From JBJXGF01 sp046153015 (GTDB lineage: Bacteria; Actinomycetota; Acidimicrobiia; Acidimicrobiales; CAIXPF01), in contig JBJXGF010000005.1 of the NCBI GenBank assembly GCA_046153015.1, positions 1-21,089 on the forward strand: a stretch of 21,089 nucleotides of DNA, given 5' to 3'. Below, piece after piece: positions 1-6,742 of the stretch. The translations under genes and the position numbers were made by a program. Each line of letters opens with the position of its first letter. Positions within the stretch are counted from its first letter, which is position 1. The notes beneath the pieces are model-generated. The model was given only the letters and a program-made list of their open reading frames with translations. It made no database searches and had not been told where the DNA came from.

Positions 1-718
1 CGACGGCGCCGTCGGCCACCAGGCCCCGGCTCTGCTGGAACGCCTGGGCGGCGGCGGCGGTGGCGGCGCCGAACACCCCGTCGGCTACGCCGGGGTCGTA
101 GCCCAGCAGCACGAGCCGGGCCTGCACCATCCCCACGTCGTCACCGACGAGACGGGGCGAGCGCGAGCGCAGCACCCGGCCCGGCCAGGGGCCCTGCGCC
201 AGCGCGGCCAGGCGGAGCAGCTCGTCCACCGGGAAGCCGGCGCCCGGGTCGGTGTGCTCGCTCTCCCGGAACGCCTCGGACACCGCGGCGTGGGTGGTGA
301 CGCCGGCTGCTCGAACGGCGAGCTCGGCCGGCCCGAGCGGGCTCAGGGGCAGGCCGTGACGGCGGCAGCGATCCGCCAGCCAGACGGCGCCCAGGCGCAG
401 CATCGAACGACGCCCGAGCCACGTGTCGCGGCCCTCGGCGGCGAAGCCGGCGAACTCCAGGTGCAACCCGTGCACGTTGCCGGTGGACCTCGCCGCCCAC
501 GCCGTGTCTGTGTCGTCGACGCAGGTGATCAGGTCGGTGCGGTCGACGCAGCAGTGGCCGCTCACGCCCGACTGGGGGTCGGCGAACCAGCGGGCGGCCC
601 AACGGGCCGCGCCGGTCGGCGTGTCGTACGCCACCTCCATCGTGTGGAGCACGACCCAGAGGATCGGCCCCCGGCGGCCGGGGGACACGTTCGGTGAGAG
701 GGCAATCGACGCAGCCAC
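1..718 (-). CDS. N-acetylmuramoyl-L-alanine amidase with C-terminal peptidoglycan-binding domain (3' end cut by window edge)
   Basis: The minus frame is open from a stop at 733-735 to the left edge, giving about 239 residues. The first two thirds look like an Amidase_2 (T7-lysozyme-like, zinc) domain: VVLHTME near residue 25 supplies a first zinc histidine, followed by FADPQSGVSGH, a DTDTAW stretch, NVHGLHLEF, and near residues 140-160 VTTHAAVSEAF...HTDPGAGFP, where the His and the Asp of DPG match the remaining ligands. From about residue 190, VQARLVLLGYDPGVADGVFG is a typical PG_binding_1 repeat. The family cleaves the bond between muramic acid and the stem peptide in cell-wall turnover. 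No signal peptide is visible. I chose GTG 718, with GGGG about 10 nt upstream; TTG at 724 or GTG at 688 are alternatives. The protein contains adjacent cysteines (GHCCVD). The domain call is strong; the exact role is open. Confidence 0.82.
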   Translation of the reverse strand, partial: MAASIALSPNVSPGRRGPILWVVLHTMEVAYDTPTGAARWAARWFADPQSGVSGHCCVDRTDLITCVDDTDTAWAARSTGNVHGLHLEFAGFAAEGRDTWLGRRSMLRLGAVWLADRCRRHGLPLSPLGPAELAVRAAGVTTHAAVSEAFRESEHTDPGAGFPVDELLRLAALAQGPWPGRVLRSRSPRLVGDDVGMVQARLVLLGYDPGVADGVFGAATAAAAQAFQQSRGLVADGAV

Positions 719-771
719 GCTCAACCGACCCCGCTACGCCGAAGTGGATACGTCAAACGCGCGCCGCGCGG

Positions 772-873
772 CGCTCACCCGTGCCCATGCTGGGGGCTGC
801 GCCCCCAGACCCCATCGACGTCCGGCTCGCTGGCGCTCGCTCGGCCGCCCGGGTGAGCTTCGCTCACCCGTGC
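772..873 (-). repeat. Palindromic element copy 1, with 13-nt flanking direct repeats
   Basis: A 76-nt core (785-860) sits between two identical 13-mers, CGCTCACCCGTGC, at 772-784 and 861-873. The core holds a perfect 8-bp hairpin CTGGGGGC-TGC-GCCCCCAG (790-808) and a middle part with two direct GCGAGC motifs. At its SDR side, GGGTGAGC-TTC-GCTCACCC (851-869) forms a second perfect 8-bp hairpin that contains the stop codon of the upstream SDR gene. Related copies lie at 2348-2447 and, inverted, at 3222-3317. Confidence 0.8.
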
Positions 874-1613
874 ATTCCGCCGTCGACGACGAACTCCTGG
901 CCGGTGCAGTAGCTCGACGCATCGGAGAGCAGGAACAGCGCCATGTCGGCGATGTCGCGGGGCGTGCCGAAACGGCCGAGCGGCACGCCTTTGAGCGAAC
1001 GTTCCACGTCCCGGGTGGCGCCGGTCTCCACCAGCATGTCGGTGTCGATGTAGCCCGGGTGGATGGAATTGACCCGAATCCCGTGCTTGCCGAGCTCTTT
1101 CGCCGCAACCTTCGTCATGCCCCGCACCGCCCATTTGCTGGCCGTGTACGAGGTGGCTCCGAAGATCCCTTCGAGCCCGGCCACCGAGCTGATGTTCACG
1201 ATCGAGCCGCCGCTGCCGGCGTCGATCATCGCCTTTGCCGCCGCTCGCATGCCGAGCATCACGCCGGTCTGGTTGACCGCGATCGTGCGGTCCCAATCGG
1301 CCTTCTGCAGGTTCACGAGCCGGCCGCCGGTGAGGATGCCGGCGTTGTTCACCAGGCCGTCCAGGCGGCCGTGGCGGGCGACGACCTCGCCGACGACCCG
1401 ATCCCAGTCGGCCTCGCTCGTCACGTCGAGATGGGCGTACTCCGCCCGATCGATGCCGCCCGCGGCGCGCTCCCCGACCTCGTCGAGCACGTCGCCCAAC
1501 ACCACCGTGGCGCCCTCGGAGGCGAACAACGCCCCCTCCTCGGCCCCCTGCCCCCGGGCGCCGCCGCTGATCAGGACGACCCTGCCCGCCAGCCGCTCAG
1601 CCATTTCGCTCAC
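864..1613 (-). CDS. Short-chain dehydrogenase/reductase, third of three tandem paralogs (SDR A)
   Basis: A classical SDR of about 249 residues. It has the cofactor motif SGGARGQG, an Asp after beta-2 (VVLGDV) that in this family favours NAD(H), NNAG, the catalytic Ser in NISSVAG and the YTASK Tyr/Lys pair, and it ends in VDGGMHG. From memory it resembles mycobacterial 3-alpha/20-beta-hydroxysteroid dehydrogenase (Rv2002 type), so a secondary alcohol/ketone substrate is likely but unknown. The GTG start overlaps the upstream stop (GTGA) and has GGAGGAG 7 nt ahead. ATG 1604 would align exactly with SDR B and is a real alternative, because the SD-like sequence also encodes the conserved DGGVHG end of SDR B. 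The stop codon lies in the palindrome of repeat copy 1, which may act as a transcript end. It is the last gene of a three-gene set. Confidence 0.85.
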   Translation of the reverse strand: MSEMAERLAGRVVLISGGARGQGAEEGALFASEGATVVLGDVLDEVGERAAGGIDRAEYAHLDVTSEADWDRVVGEVVARHGRLDGLVNNAGILTGGRLVNLQKADWDRTIAVNQTGVMLGMRAAAKAMIDAGSGGSIVNISSVAGLEGIFGATSYTASKWAVRGMTKVAAKELGKHGIRVNSIHPGYIDTDMLVETGATRDVERSLKGVPLGRFGTPRDIADMALFLLSDASSYCTGQEFVVDGGMHG

Positions 1614-2359
1614 CCATGAACTCCTCCATCGACCGTGTACTCCTGACCGGTGCAGTAGCTCGACTCGTCGCTGGCCAGGAACAGCACCATGTTGGCGATG
1701 TCGCGCGGCACACCCAGCCGGCCGATGGGGATGTTCCGTTCGGCCTTGGCCCGCTTGGTCGGGTCGGTCATGGCCGGCGTATGGGCCACCATGTCGGTCT
1801 GAATGAAGCCCGGATGGATCGAATTGACCCGAATCCCGTGCTTGCCCAGCTCCTTGGCCGCAACCTTCGTCATGCCTCGCACCGCCCATTTGCTGGCGGT
1901 GTACGACATCGACCCGAACAGGCCTTCGAGGCCGGCGACCGAGCTGATGTTCACGATCGAGCCGCCGTTGCCGGCCTCGATCATCGCCTTCGCCCCGGCC
2001 CGCATGCCCAGCATCACCCCGGTCTGGTTGATGGCGATCGTGCGATCCCAGTCGACCTTCTGGAGGTTGGTCAGCTTGCCGGCGCTGAGGATCCCGGCGT
2101 TGTTCACGAGGATGTCGAGCCGGCCGTGGCGGGCCATCACGTCGGCCACCACCTGGTCCCAGTTCTGCTCGCTGGTCACGTCGAGGTGGGCGTACTCGGC
2201 GCGGTCGATGCCGCCGGCCGTTTTCTCCCCCACCTCGTCGAGCACGTCGGCCAACACCACCGTGGCGCCCTCCGAGGCGAACAACGCCCCCTCGTCGGCC
2301 CCCTGACCGCGGGCGCCGCCCGAGATCAACGCCACCCTGCCCGCCAATCGCTCACCCAT
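1610..2359 (-). CDS. Short-chain dehydrogenase/reductase, second of three tandem paralogs (SDR B)
   Basis: A 249-residue classical SDR with motif S13-GGARGQG, D38 after beta-2 (NAD preference expected), NNAG at 86-89, N111 and the catalytic set S140, Y153, K157. This spacing matches the Rv2002-type hydroxysteroid dehydrogenases as I recall them. It is very close to SDR A over most of its length (for example AEYAHLDVTSE and KWAVRGMTKVAAKELGKHG) and differs mainly in the substrate-loop region after SIHPGFIQTDM. ATG 2359 has GGGGG about 9 nt upstream, lying at the edge of a hairpin of repeat copy 2. A GTG at 2443 is in frame and would add 28 residues read from the repeat; I think that extension is unlikely. 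It is the middle gene of an SDR operon and its true substrate is unknown. Confidence 0.87.
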   Translation of the reverse strand: MGERLAGRVALISGGARGQGADEGALFASEGATVVLADVLDEVGEKTAGGIDRAEYAHLDVTSEQNWDQVVADVMARHGRLDILVNNAGILSAGKLTNLQKVDWDRTIAINQTGVMLGMRAGAKAMIEAGNGGSIVNISSVAGLEGLFGSMSYTASKWAVRGMTKVAAKELGKHGIRVNSIHPGFIQTDMVAHTPAMTDPTKRAKAERNIPIGRLGVPRDIANMVLFLASDESSYCTGQEYTVDGGVHG

Positions 2360-2447
2360 TGTGCCCCCGGGGGCTGCGCCCCCGGACCCCATCGACGCCC
2401 GGCTCGCTGGCGCTCGCCGTCCGTCCGGTTGAGCTTCGCTCACCCAT
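2348..2447 (-). repeat. Palindromic element copy 2, with 12-nt flanking direct repeats
   Basis: A 76-nt core (2360-2435) is bounded by identical 12-mers TCGCTCACCCAT at 2348-2359 and 2436-2447. The core hairpin CCGGGGGC-TGC-GCCCCCGG (2367-2385) matches copy 1 except for one base pair changed on both sides (T:A to C:G). The element separates the SDR C stop from the SDR B start and overlaps the ribosome-binding region of SDR B. It lies in the same orientation as copy 1. Confidence 0.8.
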
Positions 2448-3180
2448 GGACTCCCCCATCAACCGTGAACTCCTGCCCGGTGCAGTAGCTCGACTCCTCG
2501 CTCACGAGGAACAGCGCCATGTTGGCGATGTCCTGCGGCGTGCCGACCCGGCCGATCGGCGTGTTGCGCTCTGCCTTGGCCCGCTTGTCGGGGTTGTCGG
2601 TGAGCGGCGCCGCCATCGGCGTGTCGATCAGGCCCGGGTGGATCGAGTTCACCCGGATCCCGTGCTTGCCCAGCTCCTTGGCGGCCACCTTCGTCATGCC
2701 CCGCACCGCCCACTTCGTGGCCGCGTAGGCGGTGGCGCCGTAGGGCCCCTCGAGGCCGGCGACCGAGCTGATGTTCACGATCGCCCCGCCGTTGCCGGCG
2801 TCGATCATCGCCCGGGCCGCCGCCCGCATGCCCAGCATCACGCCGGTCTGGTTCACGGCGACGGTCTTGTCCCACAGCCGCATCTCCTGCTTGACGAGCG
2901 GGCTGAAGATGGCGAGACCGGCGTTGTTGATCAGCGCGTCGAGGCGGCCGTGGCGGGCCACGATGTCGGCCACGACCTTGTCCCACTCCTCCTCCGAGGT
3001 CACGTCCAGATGGGCGTACTCGGCGCCCTCGATGCTGCCGGCCGTGGCCTCGCCCAGCTCATCGCGCACGTCGGCCAGGACCACCCGGGCGCCCTCGCTT
3101 GCGAACAGCGCCCCCTCGGCCGCCCCCTGCCCACGGGCGCCGCCGGTGATGAGCGCCACCTTCCCCGTCAACCTGCCCAT
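2440..3180 (-). CDS. Short-chain dehydrogenase/reductase, first of three tandem paralogs (SDR C)
   Basis: A 246-residue classical SDR: TGGARGQG at 12-19, VVLADV with the Asp that favours NAD, NNAG, VNQTG, NISSVAG, and Tyr152/Lys156 in YAATK. It ends in VDGGVHG like its neighbours. It is the most diverged of the three between NNAG and the VNQTG motif (LAIFSPLVKQEMRLWDK) and in the loop after SIHPGLIDTPM, which in this family shapes the substrate pocket. ATG 3180 has GGAGG 7 nt upstream and gives the normal N-terminus. As the first gene of the minus-strand cluster it probably carries the operon promoter, somewhere in 3181-3448. The reaction is inferred to be NAD(H)-dependent oxidation/reduction of an alcohol or ketone; the substrate cannot be read from the sequence. 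Confidence 0.87.
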   Translation of the reverse strand: MGRLTGKVALITGGARGQGAAEGALFASEGARVVLADVRDELGEATAGSIEGAEYAHLDVTSEEEWDKVVADIVARHGRLDALINNAGLAIFSPLVKQEMRLWDKTVAVNQTGVMLGMRAAARAMIDAGNGGAIVNISSVAGLEGPYGATAYAATKWAVRGMTKVAAKELGKHGIRVNSIHPGLIDTPMAAPLTDNPDKRAKAERNTPIGRVGTPQDIANMALFLVSEESSYCTGQEFTVDGGVHG

Positions 3181-3221
3181 AGGGCCCCCTCCGCTCGGCG
3201 ATTCGAGCCCCGATCCTAGAG

Positions 3222-3317
3222 GCTGAGCGAAGCGAGGCCGGCCGACCGCGCGAGCGCAGCGAGCCGGGCGGCGAAGGGGTCTGGGGGCGCAGCCCCCAGC
3301 AACAACACAGCTGAACG
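3222..3317 (+). repeat. Palindromic element copy 3 (inverted orientation), in the SDR/glycosyltransferase divergent spacer
   Basis: Read on the plus strand it shows the same order of parts as copies 1 and 2 on the minus strand: TGAGCGAAGC, a GCGAGC direct pair, GGGGTC, then a perfect hairpin CTGGGGGC-GCA-GCCCCCAG at 3281-3299. Flanking repeats are degenerate: GCTGAGCG (3222-3229) and GCTGAACG (3310-3317), 88 nt apart, the same period as copy 2. The 5' palindrome is decayed (GAGCGAAGCGAG rather than GAGCGAAGCTC). Confidence 0.65.
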
Positions 3318-3323
3318 CCGCAC

Positions 3324-3364
3324 GAGCCGCCCGCCGTCCGTCTGTTGCGGGCGCCGGGCGGCTC
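3324..3364. repeat. Perfect 10-bp inverted repeat upstream of the glycosyltransferase
   Basis: GAGCCGCCCG at 3324-3333 pairs perfectly with CGGGCGGCTC at 3355-3364 around a 21-nt loop. It lies in the 268-nt divergent spacer 3181-3448, about 85 nt before the glycosyltransferase ATG. It could be an operator or a leader-RNA hairpin; nothing decides between them. I see no convincing promoter hexamers in this spacer. Confidence 0.45.
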
Positions 3365-3448
3365 TGCCGCGTGCCGGCCCCGACGTCGTCCCCAAAATGG
3401 TCGAAGGGCCTACGGAGGGGCCGCGGCCCCCTGCGTACCACCGACCTG

Positions 3449-4579
3449 ATGCACATCGCGATGGTCGGACAACGAGGCATTCCTGCCCGCTACGGAGGGG
3501 TCGAGCGGGCGGTCGAGGAGCTGGCGGCCCGCCTCGTCGAGCGGGGTCACGAGGTGACGGCGTTCAACCCGTGGCGGCGGGGCTCGCCCGGCCTGGCGGA
3601 GCACCGGGGGATCCGCCTGCGCTACGTGCCCGCGGCCGGCGGCAAGCACCTCTCGAACCTCACCCAGTCGCTCGCCTCGTCGGCTCTCACCCTGTCCGGA
3701 CGGTACGACATCGTCCACTACCACGCGTTGGGCCCGTGCCTCACGGCGCCGGTGGCTCGGCTGCGGGCCGCCAACCGCGTGGTCGTCACCCTCCAGGGCC
3801 GGGACGATCAGCGGGCGAAATGGAGCCGGCCGGCTCAGGCGGTGCTGTCGAGCGCGGCCTGGCTGGCGGCCAAGGTGCCTCACGAGGCGATCGCCGTGTC
3901 ACGCCAGCTCCAGGAGGACTTCATCCGGGAGTTCGATCGACGCACCACGCACATCCCCAACGGCGTGGCGGCGCCTGGCCCGGCCCCGGCGCTGGCCCCC
4001 GGACAGGGCCCCGAGCGCTTCGGGCTCACCCCGGGCCAGTACCTCGTGAACGTCGGGCGGCTGGTGCCGGAAAAGGCGATGGATCAGCTGATCACCGCGT
4101 ACCGCGACGTGCCGACCGACCTCCGCCTCGCCGTGGTCGGCGGGTCGAGCCACACGGAGGAGTACGTGCAGCGCCTCCACCGTCTCGCCGAGCGCGACCC
4201 GCGGATCGTGCTCACCGGACCGGTGTACGGCGCCGAGGTCGACTCGCTCTTCCGCAACGCGGCCGGCTACGTGATGCCCTCCCTGCTCGAGGGCCTGCCG
4301 CTCTCGCTGCTCGAGGGCATCTCCTACGGCTTGCCGGTGGTGGTGAGCGACATCCCGCCCCATCTCGAAGTGGTCGGCGCCTCGGCGCCCGGGCGGCGGG
4401 TGTTCCCCGCCGGAGACCTGGAGCTGCTCGCCAAGCAGCTCACCGCCCTCGTGACCGACCTCGAGGAGGAGACCGCGGCAGCGAAGGAGCTCACCGACCG
4501 GGTGCTCGAGGAGTACTCGTGGGAGGCGATCACCACCCGTACCGAACGCGTGTACGAGGCGGCGCACCGCTCCCGCTGA
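3449..4579 (+). CDS. Family 4 glycosyltransferase (GT-B fold)
   Basis: A 376-residue cytoplasmic or membrane-associated glycosyltransferase expected to move a sugar from a nucleotide-sugar to an acceptor, as in cell-surface polysaccharide or glycolipid synthesis. The N-terminal acceptor domain opens with MVGQRGIPARYGGVERAVEE, a glycine-rich loop typical of the DUF1972-like GT4 group. The C-terminal donor domain has GRLVPEK (203-209, the conserved Arg and Lys that contact the donor phosphates), VVGGSS, and the EX7E retaining-enzyme motif EGLPLSLLE (281-289). ATG 3449 is chosen because homology starts there; a GTG at 3371 would add 26 residues of low-quality sequence. No good Shine-Dalgarno sequence precedes the ATG. 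It ends 6 nt before the convergent SGNH hydrolase gene. Donor and acceptor are unknown. Confidence 0.85.
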   Translation: MHIAMVGQRGIPARYGGVERAVEELAARLVERGHEVTAFNPWRRGSPGLAEHRGIRLRYVPAAGGKHLSNLTQSLASSALTLSGRYDIVHYHALGPCLTAPVARLRAANRVVVTLQGRDDQRAKWSRPAQAVLSSAAWLAAKVPHEAIAVSRQLQEDFIREFDRRTTHIPNGVAAPGPAPALAPGQGPERFGLTPGQYLVNVGRLVPEKAMDQLITAYRDVPTDLRLAVVGGSSHTEEYVQRLHRLAERDPRIVLTGPVYGAEVDSLFRNAAGYVMPSLLEGLPLSLLEGISYGLPVVVSDIPPHLEVVGASAPGRRVFPAGDLELLAKQLTALVTDLEEETAAAKELTDRVLEEYSWEAITTRTERVYEAAHRSR

Positions 4580-4585
4580 GCGCCC

Positions 4586-5347
4586 TCACCCGCAGGGCAG
4601 CAGCGGCCGCAGCGCCCGGTACCAGCGTTCGGCCAGCACCACCGCGCCGGCCGCGTTGGGGTGCACCCCGTCCACGGTGTAGGCGTCCACGTTGAAGCCG
4701 CTGGCCAGGTCCACCAGCGTGAGCGGACCGGGCGTCTCCCGCTGCGCCCGCTCGGCGAGCAGCCGGTTCAGCTCGGCCACCTCAGACTCGATGCCGCCGC
4801 CGGGGTGGATCTGGCCCACGAGGAGCGCCGCGCCGGGGGCGCCGGCCCGCAGCTCCCGCAGGAGACGCAGCACGTCCTCGGCGGCCTGCTGAGGCGTGTC
4901 GCTCGTCTGGTAGAAGTCGTTGACCCCGGCGGCGACGGTCACGAGGTCCGGCTGGGTCGCCTGGGCCCACTCCCGGGCCTCGTCGGCCAGCATGTTCGCC
5001 TGCCAACCGGCGTGACCCTCGTGGTCAGGGTCCCGCCCGGCGCGACGGTCCTCGGCCGCGTCCTGGCGGGAGCCGACCATGTCGTATCGGCAGTGGTCGC
5101 CGTCGAGGCGCTCCATCAGCTGACGGCGGAAGTTCTCGGGGCCGTCGGTGATCGAGTCGCCCACCGGCAAGATCCGCACCCCGATGGGGGCCGCAGTGGT
5201 GGGCGCCGTGCTGGTCGAAGGCGCAGCGGTCGAGGGAACAACGGTCGAGGTCGGCTGGGCCGTCACGGGGGCGGGGTCGGCGGACGAGCAGGCCGCCAGC
5301 GCGGCTGCCGCGCCGGCCACCACCACCCACACGCCCCGCGTCCGCAC
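4586..5347 (-). CDS. SGNH/GDSL-family hydrolase, predicted lipoprotein
   Basis: 253 residues. The N-terminus is a hydrophobic signal with a lipobox ending LAAC at Cys20, so the protein is predicted to be lipid-anchored outside the membrane. A Thr/Pro/Ser-rich linker (about 25-54) follows, then an SGNH domain: block I GDSI with nucleophile Ser65, a HEGHAGW segment near 109-115, block III GVND (Asn143), and block V with Asp226 and His229 in DGVHPN. The fold covers esterases, lipases and carbohydrate deacetylases; the PVGDSIT and GHAGW pattern resembles extracellular carbohydrate-esterase-like members, so deacylation of a polysaccharide is a reasonable guess. The start is GTG 5347 without a clear Shine-Dalgarno sequence. 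It converges with the glycosyltransferase gene at a 6-nt gap, leaving no room for a separate terminator. Confidence 0.85.
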   Translation of the reverse strand: MRTRGVWVVVAGAAAALAACSSADPAPVTAQPTSTVVPSTAAPSTSTAPTTAAPIGVRILPVGDSITDGPENFRRQLMERLDGDHCRYDMVGSRQDAAEDRRAGRDPDHEGHAGWQANMLADEAREWAQATQPDLVTVAAGVNDFYQTSDTPQQAAEDVLRLLRELRAGAPGAALLVGQIHPGGGIESEVAELNRLLAERAQRETPGPLTLVDLASGFNVDAYTVDGVHPNAAGAVVLAERWYRALRPLLPCG

Positions 5348-5377
5348 TCGGTGACCGTACCGAGGCCGCCAGCATCC

Positions 5378-5401
5378 CGCTTCGCCCGGATGGGCGAAGC
5401 G
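5378..5401 (-). terminator. Perfect 10-bp hairpin between two minus-strand genes
   Basis: CGCTTCGCCC (5378-5387) pairs perfectly with GGGCGAAGCG (5392-5401) around a GGAT loop. It lies 58 nt past the methyltransferase stop and 30 nt before the SGNH start. No T-run follows, so it is terminator-like only; it could instead be a leader hairpin of the SGNH gene. Confidence 0.4.
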
Positions 5402-5459
5402 CAGCGGGGTCGTGATCGGAAAGGACCTCAGCGATCACCTGACCGATCTCCGGGCAGGC

Positions 5460-6311
5460 TCATTTGGTCGCTGCGGCGACGAGCAGCTCGCACGGTCCGA
5501 CGAATCCGTCCGCGGTCTCGAAGCGCGTCAGCGCGAGTTCGATCTCGTTCCAGACCGCCTCTCGACCGTCGGGGTCGATGCCCGCCAGCATCTGGTGGAG
5601 GGCGCCGAAGGACTCGCGCTCGAAGCGGACGCAGTCGGCCGCGGACGGCAGCCGCAGCGGGGACGGCACGGCGTCGACGATGACCTCGCGGAAGCCGGCG
5701 CGGGCGAGAGCAGCTTCGAGAACGCCGGGGCTTCCGAGGCTGAACGGGCCCGGCTGGCCGGGGACGGGCGGAGGAAGCTGCGCCCGTTCCCGAATGATCG
5801 AGACGGGCAGCGAGAAGAACTCGTTGCGGTCCGGCGTCGAGTACACGATCACGGCGATGCGCCCGCCGTCGCGCAGCGCGCCGCGCATGCTCGTGAGCGC
5901 TCGATGCTGGTCGGGGAAATAGATCAGGCCAACGCGGGAGATGACCGAGTCGAAGGCGCCCACCGGGACCCCCTCGAGCGTCTCCCCGTCGGCCTCGACC
6001 GTCTCGACGTTGTCAAGTCCGGCCTGGGCCGCCGCCCTGGCCGCGAAGGTCAGGATCGTGGGAGAGATGTCGGTCGCCAGGACGCGCCCGCTGGGGCCGG
6101 CGCGTCGGGCAGCGGCCAGGCTCTGGCCGCCGGCTCCTGCCGCAACGTCGAGCACCCGGCGCCCAGCGGTCACCCGGGCCGCGTCGAGCATGCGCTCGGT
6201 GGCGTCACCGAGCCAGGCCTCGAGCGTCGGGCCCCAGCGGCTCCACGCCTCGGCGGCGTGCTCCCACTGGTCGCGGGTGGTCGCCTTGTACTGGGTCGGA
6301 TCAAAGCTCAT
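5460..6311 (-). CDS. Class I SAM-dependent methyltransferase (UbiE/Methyltransf_11-like)
   Basis: 283 residues. Motif I is VLDVAAGAGGQS (53-64), which binds S-adenosylmethionine. It is followed by VLATDISPTIL (acidic residue for the ribose hydroxyls), VEADGETL and DSVISRVGLIYFPDQ, then GALRDGGRIAVIVYS, the usual order of a Rossmann methyltransferase. The C-terminal 90 residues (from about FFSLPVSIIRERAQ) form a family-specific cap. The family methylates small molecules such as quinones or lipids; the substrate here is unknown. ATG 6311 has a strong AAGGAG 7 nt upstream, which sets the start against a much longer upstream open frame. It is transcribed away from the small secreted-protein gene, with a 431-nt spacer between them. 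Confidence 0.85.
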   Translation of the reverse strand: MSFDPTQYKATTRDQWEHAAEAWSRWGPTLEAWLGDATERMLDAARVTAGRRVLDVAAGAGGQSLAAARRAGPSGRVLATDISPTILTFAARAAAQAGLDNVETVEADGETLEGVPVGAFDSVISRVGLIYFPDQHRALTSMRGALRDGGRIAVIVYSTPDRNEFFSLPVSIIRERAQLPPPVPGQPGPFSLGSPGVLEAALARAGFREVIVDAVPSPLRLPSAADCVRFERESFGALHQMLAGIDPDGREAVWNEIELALTRFETADGFVGPCELLVAAATK

Positions 6312-6742
6312 GGCGGTCTCCTTGCCGGTCTCGTGGCTGGGATCGCAGATCAGGCGTCTCACACGGCGAACGCCGCTCGCAACGCGGCGTGAACCGCCCG
6401 ACGGTGGCGGGCGAGACGATCCCCGCACTCGTTGCCCCGCCAGAGACGACATCGGCGCCGTCCACCACGCGCGGAGTCTGCAGGATCCCCCTCGCAGACG
6501 CTGGACGCCCAGCAAGGGGGCGCCGTGTACCCGAGACAGAACCAGCCGCCTGCCTGCAGATACCCCCAGGCGCCGCACACGGGCAGCAGCCCGGCTTGAA
6601 CCTGTCCCTTCCCAGGATCGAGACGCGGCCTCCATCAGGGCGGCAATAGGGGAACGCCCCCATGCCCACGGTCGCAAATCGGTGAAAGGGTGGCGTCCAG
6701 GCTCTGAGAAAGAGCCGTCCGTGCGCCTCCAAGGAGAGAGAC
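6312..6742. other. 431-nt divergent spacer without a recognisable gene
   Basis: Open frames here lack codon structure, start sites and recognisable protein. Two small inverted repeats are visible: ACGCCGC/GCGGCGT at 6370-6390 and CGCCCG/CGGGCG at 6395-6413. A third, GGCTCT-GAGAA-AGAGCC at 6700-6716, sits in the leader of the small secreted-protein gene just before its AAGGAG ribosome-binding site (6731-6736). Both divergent genes should have promoters here but I found no convincing hexamer pair. Confidence 0.5.

Noticed and set aside
141..602. A 153-codon minus-strand frame inside the amidase gene
   Set aside because: It is an Arg/Pro-rich out-of-frame reading; the adjacent frame encodes the recognisable amidase and peptidoglycan-binding domains.
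2360..2443. Starting SDR B at GTG 2443
   Set aside because: It would add 28 residues translated from the repeat that neither paralog has. ATG 2359 aligns with the paralogs. Kept as a testable alternative in the findings.
3371..3448. A longer N-terminus for the glycosyltransferase from GTG 3371
   Set aside because: The added 26 residues are low-complexity and precede the conserved MVGQRGIPARYGG start; no good ribosome-binding site supports either start.
3181..3448. A CRISPR-like or terminator array from the many palindromes
   Set aside because: The repeats are not regularly spaced with unique spacers; they are explained by one copy of the palindromic element plus one separate inverted repeat.
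6595..6742. A possible TPP riboswitch (CTGAGA near 6704 and GAACCTG near 6598)
   Set aside because: The motifs are in the wrong order, the required stems are missing, and the downstream gene is a secreted peptide unrelated to thiamine. CTGAGA is just the loop side of a small hairpin.
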